Shown piece by piece: positions 24,353-32,569 of a stretch of DNA of 44,358 bases. Within the stretch, counting starts at the first letter, position 1, and the number at the start of each line of letters is the position of its first letter. The position numbers and the translations under genes were made by a program. Where the stretch lies: positions 1 to 44,358 of the forward strand of contig JAZQIZ010000023.1 of NCBI GenBank assembly GCA_045541395.1, given 5' to 3'. Under the pieces are notes generated by a model, which saw only the letters and a program-made list of their open reading frames with translations, was not told the origin of the DNA and did not search any database. Source of the stretch: JAZRWQ01 sp045541395 (GTDB taxonomy: Bacteria; Bacillota; Clostridia; Oscillospirales; UMGS1783).

Positions 24353-25162
24353 ATGGCAGATATTCAGGCGGTAAACACCCTTGACGGCACCACTTTAAAT
24401 TGTGAGCTTACCCTTACCTTTTCCCAAAGGACCTCCTCATCGGTAAAGGTAAGCTACAGGGCGGTGACTTATCTTAATTCTTCGGGCTATACGGGGGCAG
24501 GCTATGAGGCCTATAAGGGGGTTATAAGAATTTGGGGTAATAACCTTACGGAAAAGACTTTGGAAATTACCCTTAAGGAAAAGAGTGAGAGCTGGAGCGG
24601 CAGCGAAACGCACACTAAAACCGGTTCCTTTACCTTAAGCCTTAACACTCAAGGTGCAGTATACCCCAAAATAAGCTATACGGTAACAAGTACGGCAGAC
24701 ACGGGAAACTGTGTTTACGGAGAAACTGCCCTTACCTGCCCGTCATTTAAAAGCCCTGTTCCTTTAAACCCTGCTTTGGTTTCTGTTTCTCAAACGGAGG
24801 TTTATTACGGCATGACTGTAAGCATAACCTTTTCGCAGGTGGATTCAGCTTCAGGCTACAGAATATATAAAAGCGTTAACGGCGGTGCCTTTTCTTTGGC
24901 AGGAACGGTTGTAAGTTCGCCCTTTAAATATACGGTAGAGGAGGACTTTACCCAAAAGATAACCTTTAAGGTTTGCCCTTATAATTCTTCGGGGGCCGCG
25001 GCAGGGAAGAAAAGCCCCGAGCTTACGGTAGGCGGCGGACTTTGGGAGAAGGTGGCGGGTAAATGGAAGCCCTGTAACCCTTACGTTAAGGTATCCGGTA
25101 CCTGGAGGCGGGTAAAATGCGTTTATATTAAAATAAACGGAAGCTGGTGCATGGCGAAATGA
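24353..25162 (+). CDS. Fn3-like phage tail/fibre protein
   Basis: This 269-residue protein has an N-terminal beta domain (residues 1-130) and an Fn3-like domain (about 140-220, SGYRIYKSVNGGAFSLAGTV). The C-terminal segments LWEKVAGKWKPCNPYVKVSGTWRRVKCVYIKINGSW are repeats of a GxWxxV type seen in phage fibres. A role in host-surface binding is plausible. Its stop overlaps the next start (ATGA). Confidence 0.6.
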   Translation: MADIQAVNTLDGTTLNCELTLTFSQRTSSSVKVSYRAVTYLNSSGYTGAGYEAYKGVIRIWGNNLTEKTLEITLKEKSESWSGSETHTKTGSFTLSLNTQGAVYPKISYTVTSTADTGNCVYGETALTCPSFKSPVPLNPALVSVSQTEVYYGMTVSITFSQVDSASGYRIYKSVNGGAFSLAGTVVSSPFKYTVEEDFTQKITFKVCPYNSSGAAAGKKSPELTVGGGLWEKVAGKWKPCNPYVKVSGTWRRVKCVYIKINGSWCMAK

Positions 25163-25737
25163 CAGGCTACGAAAAGATAAAGCAGGAGTTTGATCTTTCT
25201 TTGCTTGCAAAGAACAAAAAAGGGCTTGATGCTTTGGAAAAGGCCTTTAAGGAGCTTTCGGGTAATTTATTTTCGAAGGTATACCCTGTTGGCAGTATTT
25301 ATATGAGCACAAGCAGTGCCTCCCCCAAAAACCTTTTCGGCGGCACCTGGGCAAGGATAGAGGGCGCCTTTTTACTGGCGGCAAGCGACAGTACCGAAAA
25401 CTATAAGGGCGGGAAAACCGGCGGCAGCCCGACCCACAAACACACCACCGCCGGGCATACTCTTACGGTGGAGCAGCTGCCCTCCCATTCCCATACGACC
25501 ACGGTTAAATTAAAAATGGCCAGCAGCAATAATACGGGCAATTTAACAACGGCTCAGGCGGCGGTAGGCAGGTTATCGGGCGGCGGTACAGGTGAGAGTA
25601 TTTACACCACCGCCAACCCCCTTACGGTGACCAACGGCGCCAGGGGCGGCTCTGCTGCCCACAGCCACGGCGATACGGGCACTGCAAGCAGTATGCCTCC
25701 TTTCGTTGCGGTATACGTATGGAAAAGGACGGCATAA
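25159..25737 (+). CDS. Tail-collar/baseplate-Gp10-like protein
   Basis: This encodes 192 residues from ATG 25159; the in-frame GTG 25147 is inside the previous gene and rejected. The pattern VYPVGSIYMSTSSASPKNLF, GGTWARIEGAFLLA and the His-rich turns PTHKHTTAGHTLTVEQLPSH, ending SMPPFVAVYVWKRTA, is the classic collar-type fibre tip of short- and long-tailed phages. The His-rich loops can coordinate metal ions between subunits in related proteins. Confidence 0.85.
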   Translation: MTGYEKIKQEFDLSLLAKNKKGLDALEKAFKELSGNLFSKVYPVGSIYMSTSSASPKNLFGGTWARIEGAFLLAASDSTENYKGGKTGGSPTHKHTTAGHTLTVEQLPSHSHTTTVKLKMASSNNTGNLTTAQAAVGRLSGGGTGESIYTTANPLTVTNGARGGSAAHSHGDTGTASSMPPFVAVYVWKRTA

Positions 25738-25758
25738 AATTTCAGAAAGGAGAAAACA

Positions 25759-26649
25759 ATGGCTGTAAATTACTACGAACAAATTGACGACACCTTGAAA
25801 AAGCAGGTGGAAGAGGCTCTTTTAAGTATTGACGCTCAGGAGAAGGCTGCTCTTTTGCGCTTTGAAGATCAGCGAAAGACCGCCTACTCCACTCTTATGG
25901 GCGGACTTTCGGGGGCGTATTCCGATTATGCCGCTGCCGTTAACCCTTACGGCGTTAACAATGAAAATTTATATTCGGGCGGTATTGGTAATTCAGGCAA
26001 AAGCGAAACCGCAAAGGCCGCTTATTATAACGCATATACAGAGCTTATCGGCTCGCTTAAGGATACGTATTCTAAGGAAATAACCGAAATTGGTTTAAAC
26101 GAAGAGGATATGAGAGCTAAAATGCTGGGGCTGAGAACCGACGTCAACACCGATGCATATAATAAACTGCTCGAAGAGCTTATAAGGCGCCAGAACCTTG
26201 AAAGAGAAGACAGCCGCTTTGAATATGAGAAGCAGCAGGATGAAAGGGATTATAACTTTAAGGTTGAAAGGGCCAATAAGGAAGACGAGAAGGATCAGCG
26301 GGATTTTGATTATAAGGTTGAACAGGATACTAAAAATTATGAACTGAAGGCAGGTTCTGTTTCAAACAAAGCCACCTCGACCAATAACAAAACCAAAACC
26401 GAAGAGGCTCCTGTTACCGATATTCAAAGCCCCCTTGAGATAGATATTGAAAAGGGCTTCGGCACGACCGGTATGCTTTCCGACAGCGACTTTGAGCGGC
26501 TTAAGAACATTTTCCTGTATTTGACCTATTCGGTTTTACCCGGCGAGACCAACCCTACACCCCGTATACGCCGCACAAAAGAGAATTACCTGAAAATATT
26601 TAAAAACAGGCTTACTTCCCAGCAGTTTATGGAGCTGGTTCAGATTTAA
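25759..26649 (+). CDS. Coiled-coil phage protein of unknown function
   Basis: This 296-residue protein begins MAVNYYEQIDDTLKKQVEEALLS and has a long charged coiled-coil (about 130-195, repeats of ExDRxFxYE/K type such as REDSRFEYEKQQDERDY). It then has a linker rich in Thr/Asn/Lys and a C-terminal helical part. It may be an internal or ejection protein; position after the fibre genes and before lysis genes allows this. No family recognised. Confidence 0.55.
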   Translation: MAVNYYEQIDDTLKKQVEEALLSIDAQEKAALLRFEDQRKTAYSTLMGGLSGAYSDYAAAVNPYGVNNENLYSGGIGNSGKSETAKAAYYNAYTELIGSLKDTYSKEITEIGLNEEDMRAKMLGLRTDVNTDAYNKLLEELIRRQNLEREDSRFEYEKQQDERDYNFKVERANKEDEKDQRDFDYKVEQDTKNYELKAGSVSNKATSTNNKTKTEEAPVTDIQSPLEIDIEKGFGTTGMLSDSDFERLKNIFLYLTYSVLPGETNPTPRIRRTKENYLKIFKNRLTSQQFMELVQI

Positions 26650-26650
26650 A

Positions 26651-26908
26651 ATGAACGGAGAAGTGAGACCTTTATGTATGGAGAAGTTTGAAATAATTGA
26701 TAATTCCCTAAGTGATATTTCAAAAAAGCAGAGGCGGCAGTCGGAGGAAATAAAGGAGCTTGCCATTATTTCCGCCCGTCTGAACGAACGCCTTTGCTCG
26801 CTTACAGATGCAGTTAAGCTTCTTACCCGCTCTTTATGGGGTGTGGCGGGCTCGGCAATAGGAGTGCTGCTCAGCTTCTTCATATGGTATGTTCAAACGA
26901 AAGGATAA
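26651..26908 (+). CDS. XhlA-like hemolysin/holin accessory protein
   Basis: This 85-residue protein has a charged N-terminal coiled-coil (about 12-58) and one C-terminal membrane helix (LWGVAGSAIGVLLSFFIWYV), the plan of the XhlA (PF10779) family, which helps lysis in phages such as PBSX. The start is ATG 26651 or ATG 26678; GGAGAAG lies between. It directly precedes the holin. Confidence 0.75.
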   Translation: MNGEVRPLCMEKFEIIDNSLSDISKKQRRQSEEIKELAIISARLNERLCSLTDAVKLLTRSLWGVAGSAIGVLLSFFIWYVQTKG

Positions 26909-26914
26909 GTTATT

Positions 26915-27193
26915 ATGAAAATGAATAATTTTTTAGGGGTAAATTTAAAGGTGAGATTTCAAAACCCTGCCTTTTGGTTTCAGCTTGCAGTAAGCATATT
27001 TATGCCCATTCTGACTTACTTTGGTGCTATGTGGCAGGATATGACCAGCTGGAGCGCCTTAGGCGGGCTTCTTTGGGAGGCTTTGAAAAACCCCGTTGTT
27101 ACGGTGGCGGTTTTGGTTTCGGTGTTTAATACCCTGACCGACCCTACCACCAAGGGCTTTGCAGACAGCAAGGCTGTATTGAAAGGAGATTGA
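26915..27193 (+). CDS. phiLC3/Dp-1-type phage holin
   Basis: This 92-residue protein carries the family signature NLKVRFQNPAFWFQLAVSIF in the N-terminal membrane segment and LTDPTTKGFADSKAVL in the C-terminal tail. It has two or three membrane segments. It forms pores that release the endolysin. A second start at ATG 26921 is possible. It is immediately followed by the endolysin gene. Confidence 0.88.
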   Translation: MKMNNFLGVNLKVRFQNPAFWFQLAVSIFMPILTYFGAMWQDMTSWSALGGLLWEALKNPVVTVAVLVSVFNTLTDPTTKGFADSKAVLKGD

Positions 27194-27197
27194 AAAT

Positions 27198-28073
27198 ATG
27201 CAGATACCCGTTTATCCTCTTGACCATATAGGCGTTACCTCCTATTACGGCAAGGACCATAACGGCCTTGATTTAGGCTGGAGAAAAATTCAGTACCCAC
27301 CTGTTTACGCAGTTGCCGACGGCGTTGTTATTGCGGTGGGCAAGGGTATTGACGGCGGCATTTACGTTATGCTTCGCCATGAAAACCTTTATAAATTAGA
27401 AAACAAGGCGGTGTTTACCCGCTATTATCATCTTGATTCCTACAGCGTTAAGGCAGGGCAGAAGGTAAAGCAGGGGCAGAAAATAGGCATTATGGGTAAC
27501 ACAGGCTACTCTACAGGTATGCATTTACATCTGGATATGTCGGTTTACCCTAAAACCAAAACCGATTTCCCCTCGGACTTTAAGGCAAGGAGCGTTGACC
27601 CGCAGAAATACCTTTACCGAAAGGAAAGCCAGACGGTATCAGAAGACTCAGAGGGTGTTTTGGAGTATAAAAATATCAACCTTAAGGAGGCATCTCAGAT
27701 CAAAAAGATAAAGCCCTCCGCAGGGCATAAACTGAAGCTCAGCAACGTTCCTTTATATGCGGCGTCCACTTCAAAAACAGCCGCAGGGAAGGTCACAGGC
27801 ACCTATTACTGTTATGACAATCAGGTGTTTGAGGGCAGAGTAAGAATTACAAACGCCCTTGAGAATATTGGCAAACGCAACGGTGTTACAGGTTATATAG
27901 ATATTAAATATCTTAACCCTTCCAAAAATAAGGTCTACACCGTAAAGAAGGGCGATACCCTTTGGAAAATTGCAAATGACCATAATGTTTCTCTTGAAGC
28001 TTTAATTAATTTAAACGGTCAGATAGAGGACCCTTCCTTAATTTACGAGGGCCAGAAAATAAATCTGCCTTAA
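27198..28073 (+). CDS. Endolysin: M23 peptidase plus LysM
   Basis: This 291-residue protein has an N-terminal M23 (lysostaphin-type) peptidase: HNGLD at about residues 21-25 and HLHLD at about 111-115 provide the zinc ligands, cleaving peptide bridges of peptidoglycan. After an SH3-like region (about 170-235) a LysM domain closes the protein (VYTVKKGDTLWKIANDHNV at about 246-264). No signal peptide, so it depends on the holin. AAGGAG lies upstream. Confidence 0.9.
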   Translation: MQIPVYPLDHIGVTSYYGKDHNGLDLGWRKIQYPPVYAVADGVVIAVGKGIDGGIYVMLRHENLYKLENKAVFTRYYHLDSYSVKAGQKVKQGQKIGIMGNTGYSTGMHLHLDMSVYPKTKTDFPSDFKARSVDPQKYLYRKESQTVSEDSEGVLEYKNINLKEASQIKKIKPSAGHKLKLSNVPLYAASTSKTAAGKVTGTYYCYDNQVFEGRVRITNALENIGKRNGVTGYIDIKYLNPSKNKVYTVKKGDTLWKIANDHNVSLEALINLNGQIEDPSLIYEGQKINLP

Positions 28074-28074
28074 T

Positions 28075-28104
28075 AAAAAACGGAAGAAGCTTTTGCTTCT
28101 TCCG
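28075..28104. terminator. Bidirectional terminator
   Basis: CGGAAGAAGC-TTTT-GCTTCTTCCG, with an A run before it (T run on the minus strand). It separates the phage lysis genes from the convergent TIM-barrel/ligase fusion gene. Confidence 0.85.
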
Positions 28105-28112
28105 TAAAATAA

Positions 28113-30581
28113 TTATTGAGGGTTATGGCGTGCAACAGCCTCTTCGCGCATTTTATATTTAAGAATTTTACCTGCGGCGTTCATAGGGAAGCTATCTACA
28201 AAGTCTACGTACTTGGGAACCTTATGCTTTGCCATATGGGAAAGAACGTAATCCTTCATTTCCTTTTCGCTCATAGTTTCCCCATCTTTTAAAATAACAC
28301 AGGCAACTATTTCCTCGCCCATGTTCTTATCCGGCAGGCCTATAACCTGAACGTCACTTACCTTGGGGTGGGTGTAAATAAATTCTTCAATTTCGCGGGG
28401 ATAAATGTTTTCGCCGCCGCGGATTATCATATCCTTAAGTCTGCCGGTAATAAGATAGTTGCCGTCAGGTCTTCTGCAGGCAAGGTCACCGGAATGGAGC
28501 CAGCCGTCTTTATCTATGGCGGCGGAAGTGGCCTTGGGCATTTTGTAATAGCCCTTCATTATATTATAGCCTCTGGCAACAAACTCACCGTTTACTCCAT
28601 CGGGCACGTCCTCGCCGGTTTCGGGATCGATCACCTTACATTCAACGTTGGCGAAGGCGCTGCCTACGGTGTTTGTGCGCACCTCAAGAGGATCGTAAAA
28701 GCTTGACATAGTGCAGCCGGGGGAGGCTTCGGTCTGGCCGTAAACCGAAACTATTTCCTTCATATTCATAACCTCGGTTGCCTTTTTCATAAGCTCGGGC
28801 GGGCAGTTGGCCCCTGCCATAATGCCAACACGGATATGTGAGAAATCGGTTTTGGCAAAGTCATCATGCTCCATCATTGCAATAAACATTGTAGGAACGC
28901 CGTTGAAGGCGGTTATCCTTTCGGAGTTTATGCAGGCAAGAGCAGGCTTAGGGGAAAAGTAGGGCAGAGGGCACATTGTAGCGCCGTGGGTCATAGAGGC
29001 GGTCATAGAAAGCACCATGCCGAAGCAATGGAACATAGGCACCTGGATCATCATTCGGTCGGCGGTGGAAAGCTCCATATGATCGCCGATATACTTGCCG
29101 TTGTTTACAACGTTATAGTGGGTAAGCATAACTCCCTTAGGGAAGCCGGTGGTGCCGGAGGTGTACTGCATATTGCATACGTCGTGAATATCAACAGCAG
29201 CCGAAAGGCGCAAAACCGTTTCTTTAGGAATACGTTCTGCTCTTAAAACTGCCTCTTCCCAGGTTATACAACCGTCCATTTTAAAGCCCACGGTAATAAT
29301 ATTTCTTAAGAAGGGAAGACGCTTACAATGTAAAGGAGCGCCTGCCTTGGCGGTTTTGGTTTCAGGGCAAAGCTCTGCCATTATTTCGGCATAGTTTGAA
29401 TCCTTATAGCTTTCAACCATAATAAGGGTATGGGTGTCAGACTGCCTTAAAAGGTACTCGGCCTCATGGATCTTATAGGCGGTGTTCATTGTAACCAGTA
29501 CAGCGCCTATTTTAACGGTTGCCCAAAAGGCAATATACCAGGCGGGAACGTTGGTTGCCCAAACGGTAACGTGGCTTCCGGCCTTTACGCCCATAGAAAT
29601 AAGGCTGCGGGCAAAGTTATCTACGTCGTCTCTGAACTGGCTGTAGGTACGGGTATAATCCAGAGTGGTATACTTAAAGGCGTACTGATCGGGAAACTGC
29701 TCAACAATATCGTCAAGAACCTGAGAGAAGGTCTTTTCTATAACTATATCCTTTTTATAAATATATTTGCCGTCACCCTTACGGTTAGAGTAAAGATGGC
29801 GCTTGGAACGCTTGGTTGAACGGAAGCGCTTCATGGTATTTACAAAGTGGGAAAGGATTATTTCCATATCGGGGATCTCAGGCAGCCATTTCGGATCCCA
29901 CTCAAGTGAAATAAAGCCGTCGTAATTAACGGAGCGCAGGCAGGTCATCATCTCGCCTGCGGGAAGCTCACCTTCGCATAATAAGCAGTAGCCGTTTTTG
30001 TCGCTGTCCTTAATATGAACGTGCTTAACGTAAGCGCCTAAGTTCTGGATGGTGGTTTCGGGATCCTCTTTTTTATCAAACCAGGTATTGTGCAGATCCC
30101 AAAGTGCTGCAAGGTTATCGGATGCAAAGTAATTAAGTACGTCCCTTAACCTGCCTGTATCGGAATAGGCGCCTGCGGTCTCCAGAAGCAGAGTGACCTG
30201 TTCTTTGGCGGCAAATTCAATAACCGACTCAATAAATTCGGTAACGCCCTCTTCTTTTGAGGCATGAATCCGAACGTAAGGAATATTAAGGTTTGCGGCA
30301 GTGGTTATACAGTCACATACCTCCCGGGCGTTTTCTTCAAAGCTTTCCTTTTGGGAAATATCGCAGGCGGAATCCATACAGGGAATGCAAAGGCCTGTAT
30401 CTGCCATATTGCGTATAACCTTTTTTGAATTGTAAGGGTCAAAGGGGTTGTTGCTGTCGGGGAAGGAGCGGCTCTTTTTGGAATGAAGTTCAATACCCTT
30501 TAAGCCCAGTTCTCTGGCAGTACTGCAATATTCATCCCAGCTGAAGCCCTCCCAGCTCTTTATTGAAAATGAAAGCTTCAT
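28113..30581 (-). CDS. TIM-barrel (xylose-isomerase-like)/acyl-CoA synthetase fusion
   Basis: This 822-residue protein joins two enzymes. Residues 1-250 form a sugar phosphate isomerase/epimerase-type TIM barrel: ARELGLKGIELHSKK, IPYVRIHASKEEG, LLLETAGAYSDTG, LAALWDLHNTW (a metal-ligand Asp-x-His pattern) and FISLEWDPKW with the final conserved Glu. Residues about 275-815 form an AMP-binding ligase: YTSGTTGFPKG (P-loop), GQTEASPG, SGDLACRRPDG, and KILKYK near the end with the adenylation Lys. Such ligases activate an acid as AMP and transfer it to CoA. Its start overlaps the LeuA-like stop by one base. Substrate and any coupling between domains are unknown. Confidence 0.85.
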   Translation of the reverse strand: MKLSFSIKSWEGFSWDEYCSTARELGLKGIELHSKKSRSFPDSNNPFDPYNSKKVIRNMADTGLCIPCMDSACDISQKESFEENAREVCDCITTAANLNIPYVRIHASKEEGVTEFIESVIEFAAKEQVTLLLETAGAYSDTGRLRDVLNYFASDNLAALWDLHNTWFDKKEDPETTIQNLGAYVKHVHIKDSDKNGYCLLCEGELPAGEMMTCLRSVNYDGFISLEWDPKWLPEIPDMEIILSHFVNTMKRFRSTKRSKRHLYSNRKGDGKYIYKKDIVIEKTFSQVLDDIVEQFPDQYAFKYTTLDYTRTYSQFRDDVDNFARSLISMGVKAGSHVTVWATNVPAWYIAFWATVKIGAVLVTMNTAYKIHEAEYLLRQSDTHTLIMVESYKDSNYAEIMAELCPETKTAKAGAPLHCKRLPFLRNIITVGFKMDGCITWEEAVLRAERIPKETVLRLSAAVDIHDVCNMQYTSGTTGFPKGVMLTHYNVVNNGKYIGDHMELSTADRMMIQVPMFHCFGMVLSMTASMTHGATMCPLPYFSPKPALACINSERITAFNGVPTMFIAMMEHDDFAKTDFSHIRVGIMAGANCPPELMKKATEVMNMKEIVSVYGQTEASPGCTMSSFYDPLEVRTNTVGSAFANVECKVIDPETGEDVPDGVNGEFVARGYNIMKGYYKMPKATSAAIDKDGWLHSGDLACRRPDGNYLITGRLKDMIIRGGENIYPREIEEFIYTHPKVSDVQVIGLPDKNMGEEIVACVILKDGETMSEKEMKDYVLSHMAKHKVPKYVDFVDSFPMNAAGKILKYKMREEAVARHNPQ

Positions 30582-31978
30582 TATCTTACTGTCTCCTCAT
30601 AAACTATCTTGTTCAGTGCGTTTACGTAAGCTCTTATGCTTGCACCTATAATGTCGGTTGAAATACCGTTGCCCGAATATAATTTACCGTTGGAGCGGAG
30701 CCTTACAAGGGCAGAACCCATTGCCTCTCTGCCGCGGGTAACCGACTGGATCTGAAAATCGTCAAGCTCGTAGTGGGTGCCGATTATCTGCTCAATAGCC
30801 TTGAATGCGGAATCAATGGGGCCGTCACCTGCGCAAAGACCTGAAATGAGCTGGCCTTCCTTTTCAAGCTGAATGTTGGCGGTTGCCTTAATAATATTGC
30901 CGCTGTTTATAACGTAGCTCTTTACCTTATAGGTAGGAGGTACCTGCAGGGCGGTAGAAGCAACTATTGCCTCTAATTCGGAAACACCAACGTCCTTCTT
31001 TGTGGAAAGAACGGAAAAGGCTTCAAAAACCTTGGCGTTATCCTCTTCGGTAAGCTCGTAGCCTAAGCGCCTGACTTCGTTTATAACGGTGGCTATATCG
31101 TCCTTGGCGGTAAGCTTAAAGCTTTCGTCGGTGATCTGCTTTTCGGGCTGAGCCTGAGCCTTTTCGCCGCTGAGTATCCAGTTTATCTGAGAAGCAATAC
31201 GATTGATCACCGTATAGTTAATATTACATTCAATGCCTGCCTGCATACCCTTTGCTCTTATAAGCTGAGCAATGCTTTCGGTTGTAAGGTAATCCTTCGT
31301 ACAGGCAGTCTTAATAACCGTAACGCCCTTGCTGACTGCAGCAAATACACAGGCTTGAGCCATTTTAATGTTATCCCTTGATTCAAAGCCCCAGATAACC
31401 TGTCTTTCCACAGAATTTACGGTAGCTTCAATAAACTGAGAAGCCTCTTCGGGAAGCATAAGGCCTTCGGTATCGCACAGGGTAATATATTTTGTGCCGC
31501 AATCGGCTGCCGTTTCAATTACCTGCTTTAAGAAGGGAGCTTCTGCGCGGGTAGCGTCAAGGGCTATAAACTCAATTTCAATACCGCTTTCATTGCAGGC
31601 GCTTATCATTTCCTTAACGTATTCAAGCATAGGGCCGCTCTTTTTATGGCAAACGTATTCCATCTGTACGGGAGATACGGGCAGGCTTACTGAAACCCTT
31701 GCCTTCTTTGCGTTTTTCAGAGCGCTTACTGCCAAAGCTGCCTGTTCCTTTGTCTTACCTGCATCCACTGAAATTACGGCGTGATTAATAAAGGGCGCAA
31801 CTGTTTTTATAAGTAAGGCATCGGTCCTTTCATTTTCAATGGCGGGGAATTCTATAACATCCGCCTGCATTTTATCAAAATTGCGGGCAAGCTCGATCCT
31901 CTCTTTAAAACTAAGGGTGCTTTCTGCTTTTAAGCCTTCAAGCTTTAACGTCATGTCGGAAATAATAATCTTTTTCAT
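30581..31978 (-). CDS. LeuA-like protein with lost catalytic motifs
   Basis: This encodes 465 residues from the ATG at 31978, preceded by GGAG at 31994-31991; the longer open frame runs into the T-box leader and is rejected. The fold is of the 2-isopropylmalate synthase type with a full C-terminal leucine-binding (LeuA-dimer) domain (about 345-465: GLCAGDGPIDSAFKAIEQII, SVTRGREAMGSALVRL, SGNGISTDIIGASI). In the TIM barrel, though, the LRDGEQ motif reads LKLEGL, the HTHDDLG metal-ligand motif reads ESRDNIK and the following Asn motif is changed. It is therefore probably not a normal synthase. It is the first gene of a T-box-controlled operon with the fusion gene. Confidence 0.8.
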   Translation of the reverse strand: MKKIIISDMTLKLEGLKAESTLSFKERIELARNFDKMQADVIEFPAIENERTDALLIKTVAPFINHAVISVDAGKTKEQAALAVSALKNAKKARVSVSLPVSPVQMEYVCHKKSGPMLEYVKEMISACNESGIEIEFIALDATRAEAPFLKQVIETAADCGTKYITLCDTEGLMLPEEASQFIEATVNSVERQVIWGFESRDNIKMAQACVFAAVSKGVTVIKTACTKDYLTTESIAQLIRAKGMQAGIECNINYTVINRIASQINWILSGEKAQAQPEKQITDESFKLTAKDDIATVINEVRRLGYELTEEDNAKVFEAFSVLSTKKDVGVSELEAIVASTALQVPPTYKVKSYVINSGNIIKATANIQLEKEGQLISGLCAGDGPIDSAFKAIEQIIGTHYELDDFQIQSVTRGREAMGSALVRLRSNGKLYSGNGISTDIIGASIRAYVNALNKIVYEETVR

Positions 31979-31989
31979 TTTTACATCAA

Positions 31990-32269
31990 CTCCGTAAAAC
32001 AAAATAAAAAACCCTGAAACCCTCTCGGATTTCAGGACGAATACACTTAATATATCCGCGGTACCACCTAAATTGCATAAATGCCGCTTTAAAGGTCTCA
32101 ATAAACCTCTTAGTCATGGTAACGGGACCGCCGTAGCCTCCTACTGTTCGTTCAAAGGCTCTGCTCCGGAAGGAGACTGCTCACTCATTTCCCCTTAGCG
32201 GTTTGCACCAACCACCGCCTCTCTGTAAAGAAAATATGAGGGCATAATTCCATCAACGCATTTAATATT
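31990..32269 (-). promoter_or_regulatory. T-box riboswitch leader
   Basis: The minus strand carries the T-box core AATTTAGGTGGTACCGCGG (complement at 32056-32074). It is followed by a terminator hairpin CCTGAAATCC/GGTTTCAGG plus a T run (complement at 32001-32036). Upstream there are paired stem I/II segments. T-boxes sense uncharged tRNA; in a leuA-type operon the tRNA is most likely tRNA-Leu, which I infer and did not read from the specifier loop. Confidence 0.9.
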
Positions 32270-32275
32270 AGAGTA

Positions 32276-32304
32276 ATTATATCAAAGCTTTTTTCTCTTG
32301 TCAA
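32276..32304 (-). promoter_or_regulatory. Promoter of the T-box operon
   Basis: On the minus strand: perfect TTGACA (32304-32299), 17-base spacer, perfect TATAAT (32281-32276). Strong constitutive transcription is implied, with control by the T-box. Confidence 0.9.
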
Positions 32305-32340
32305 CACTTTTTTATTATACCTTTTTGAAAAAGTAACAGG

Positions 32341-32447
32341 TTGTTACCGCTTTGTAACCGTTTTGTCATTTTTGCAGAAAATTTTTGAAAATTCCCATAT
32401 TTTTGTGGATCTTGCCTATTGACTAAGGCTTTTTTGTATGCTATCTT
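32341..32447 (+). promoter_or_regulatory. Orphan promoter with three phased TTGTnAC boxes
   Basis: TTGTTAC (32341), TTGTAAC (32352) and TTGTCAT (32363) repeat every 11 bases. At 32419-32424 TTGACT, 17-base spacer, TATCTT at 32442-32447. The TTGTAAC-to-minus-35 distance (67 bases) equals that at 10411. Downstream there is no clear gene on this strand before the LDH terminator; a 29-codon ORF starts at ATG 32478 but has weak support. Confidence 0.55.
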
Positions 32448-32452
32448 TCCGG

Positions 32453-32569
32453 ACACCTACAACCGTAGGCGGTTTTGATGAAAAGCGCACGGGTACTTGT
32501 TACAGTTGAGGTTTTACTTATACGTTTTACAGATAAAAATAAAAGCCCCGATTATTCGGGGCTTTAGAA
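32453..32569 (+). ncRNA. Possible short transcript from the orphan promoter
   Basis: From the orphan promoter to the hairpin at 32541-32566 there is about 115 bases with a small stem (CCTAC/GTAGG at about 32456-32469). It could be a small RNA, a very short peptide gene or a promoter fossil. Nothing proves expression. Confidence 0.25.
32541..32566 (-). terminator. Terminator of the LDH/MDH gene
   Basis: AAAGCCCCGA/TCGGGGCTTT hairpin; on the minus strand it is followed by TATTTTTAT. Confidence 0.8.

Larger units (their letters stand above)
16174..28073 (+). mobile_element. Podovirus-like prophage remnant or domesticated particle cluster
   Basis: One repressor/operator system controls 15 genes on one strand: a Cys-rich protein, TerS-like, TerL, a small TM protein, portal, scaffold-like, capsid, connector, tail and fibre proteins, XhlA, holin and endolysin. 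The order is that of a short-tailed phage. There is no integrase, excisionase, replication, recombination, tape-measure or major tail protein gene. Apart from the unclear TerL start all frames are open. No clear att duplication was seen, so borders are set by the control region and the last lysis gene. Confidence 0.8.

Noticed and set aside
28074..28112. Search for a phage attachment site or tRNA at the cluster ends
   Set aside because: No direct repeat of the left border and no tRNA was seen.
31979..32101. N-terminal extension of the LeuA-like frame
   Set aside because: It would read through the T-box terminator; ATG 31978 has a ribosome binding site.
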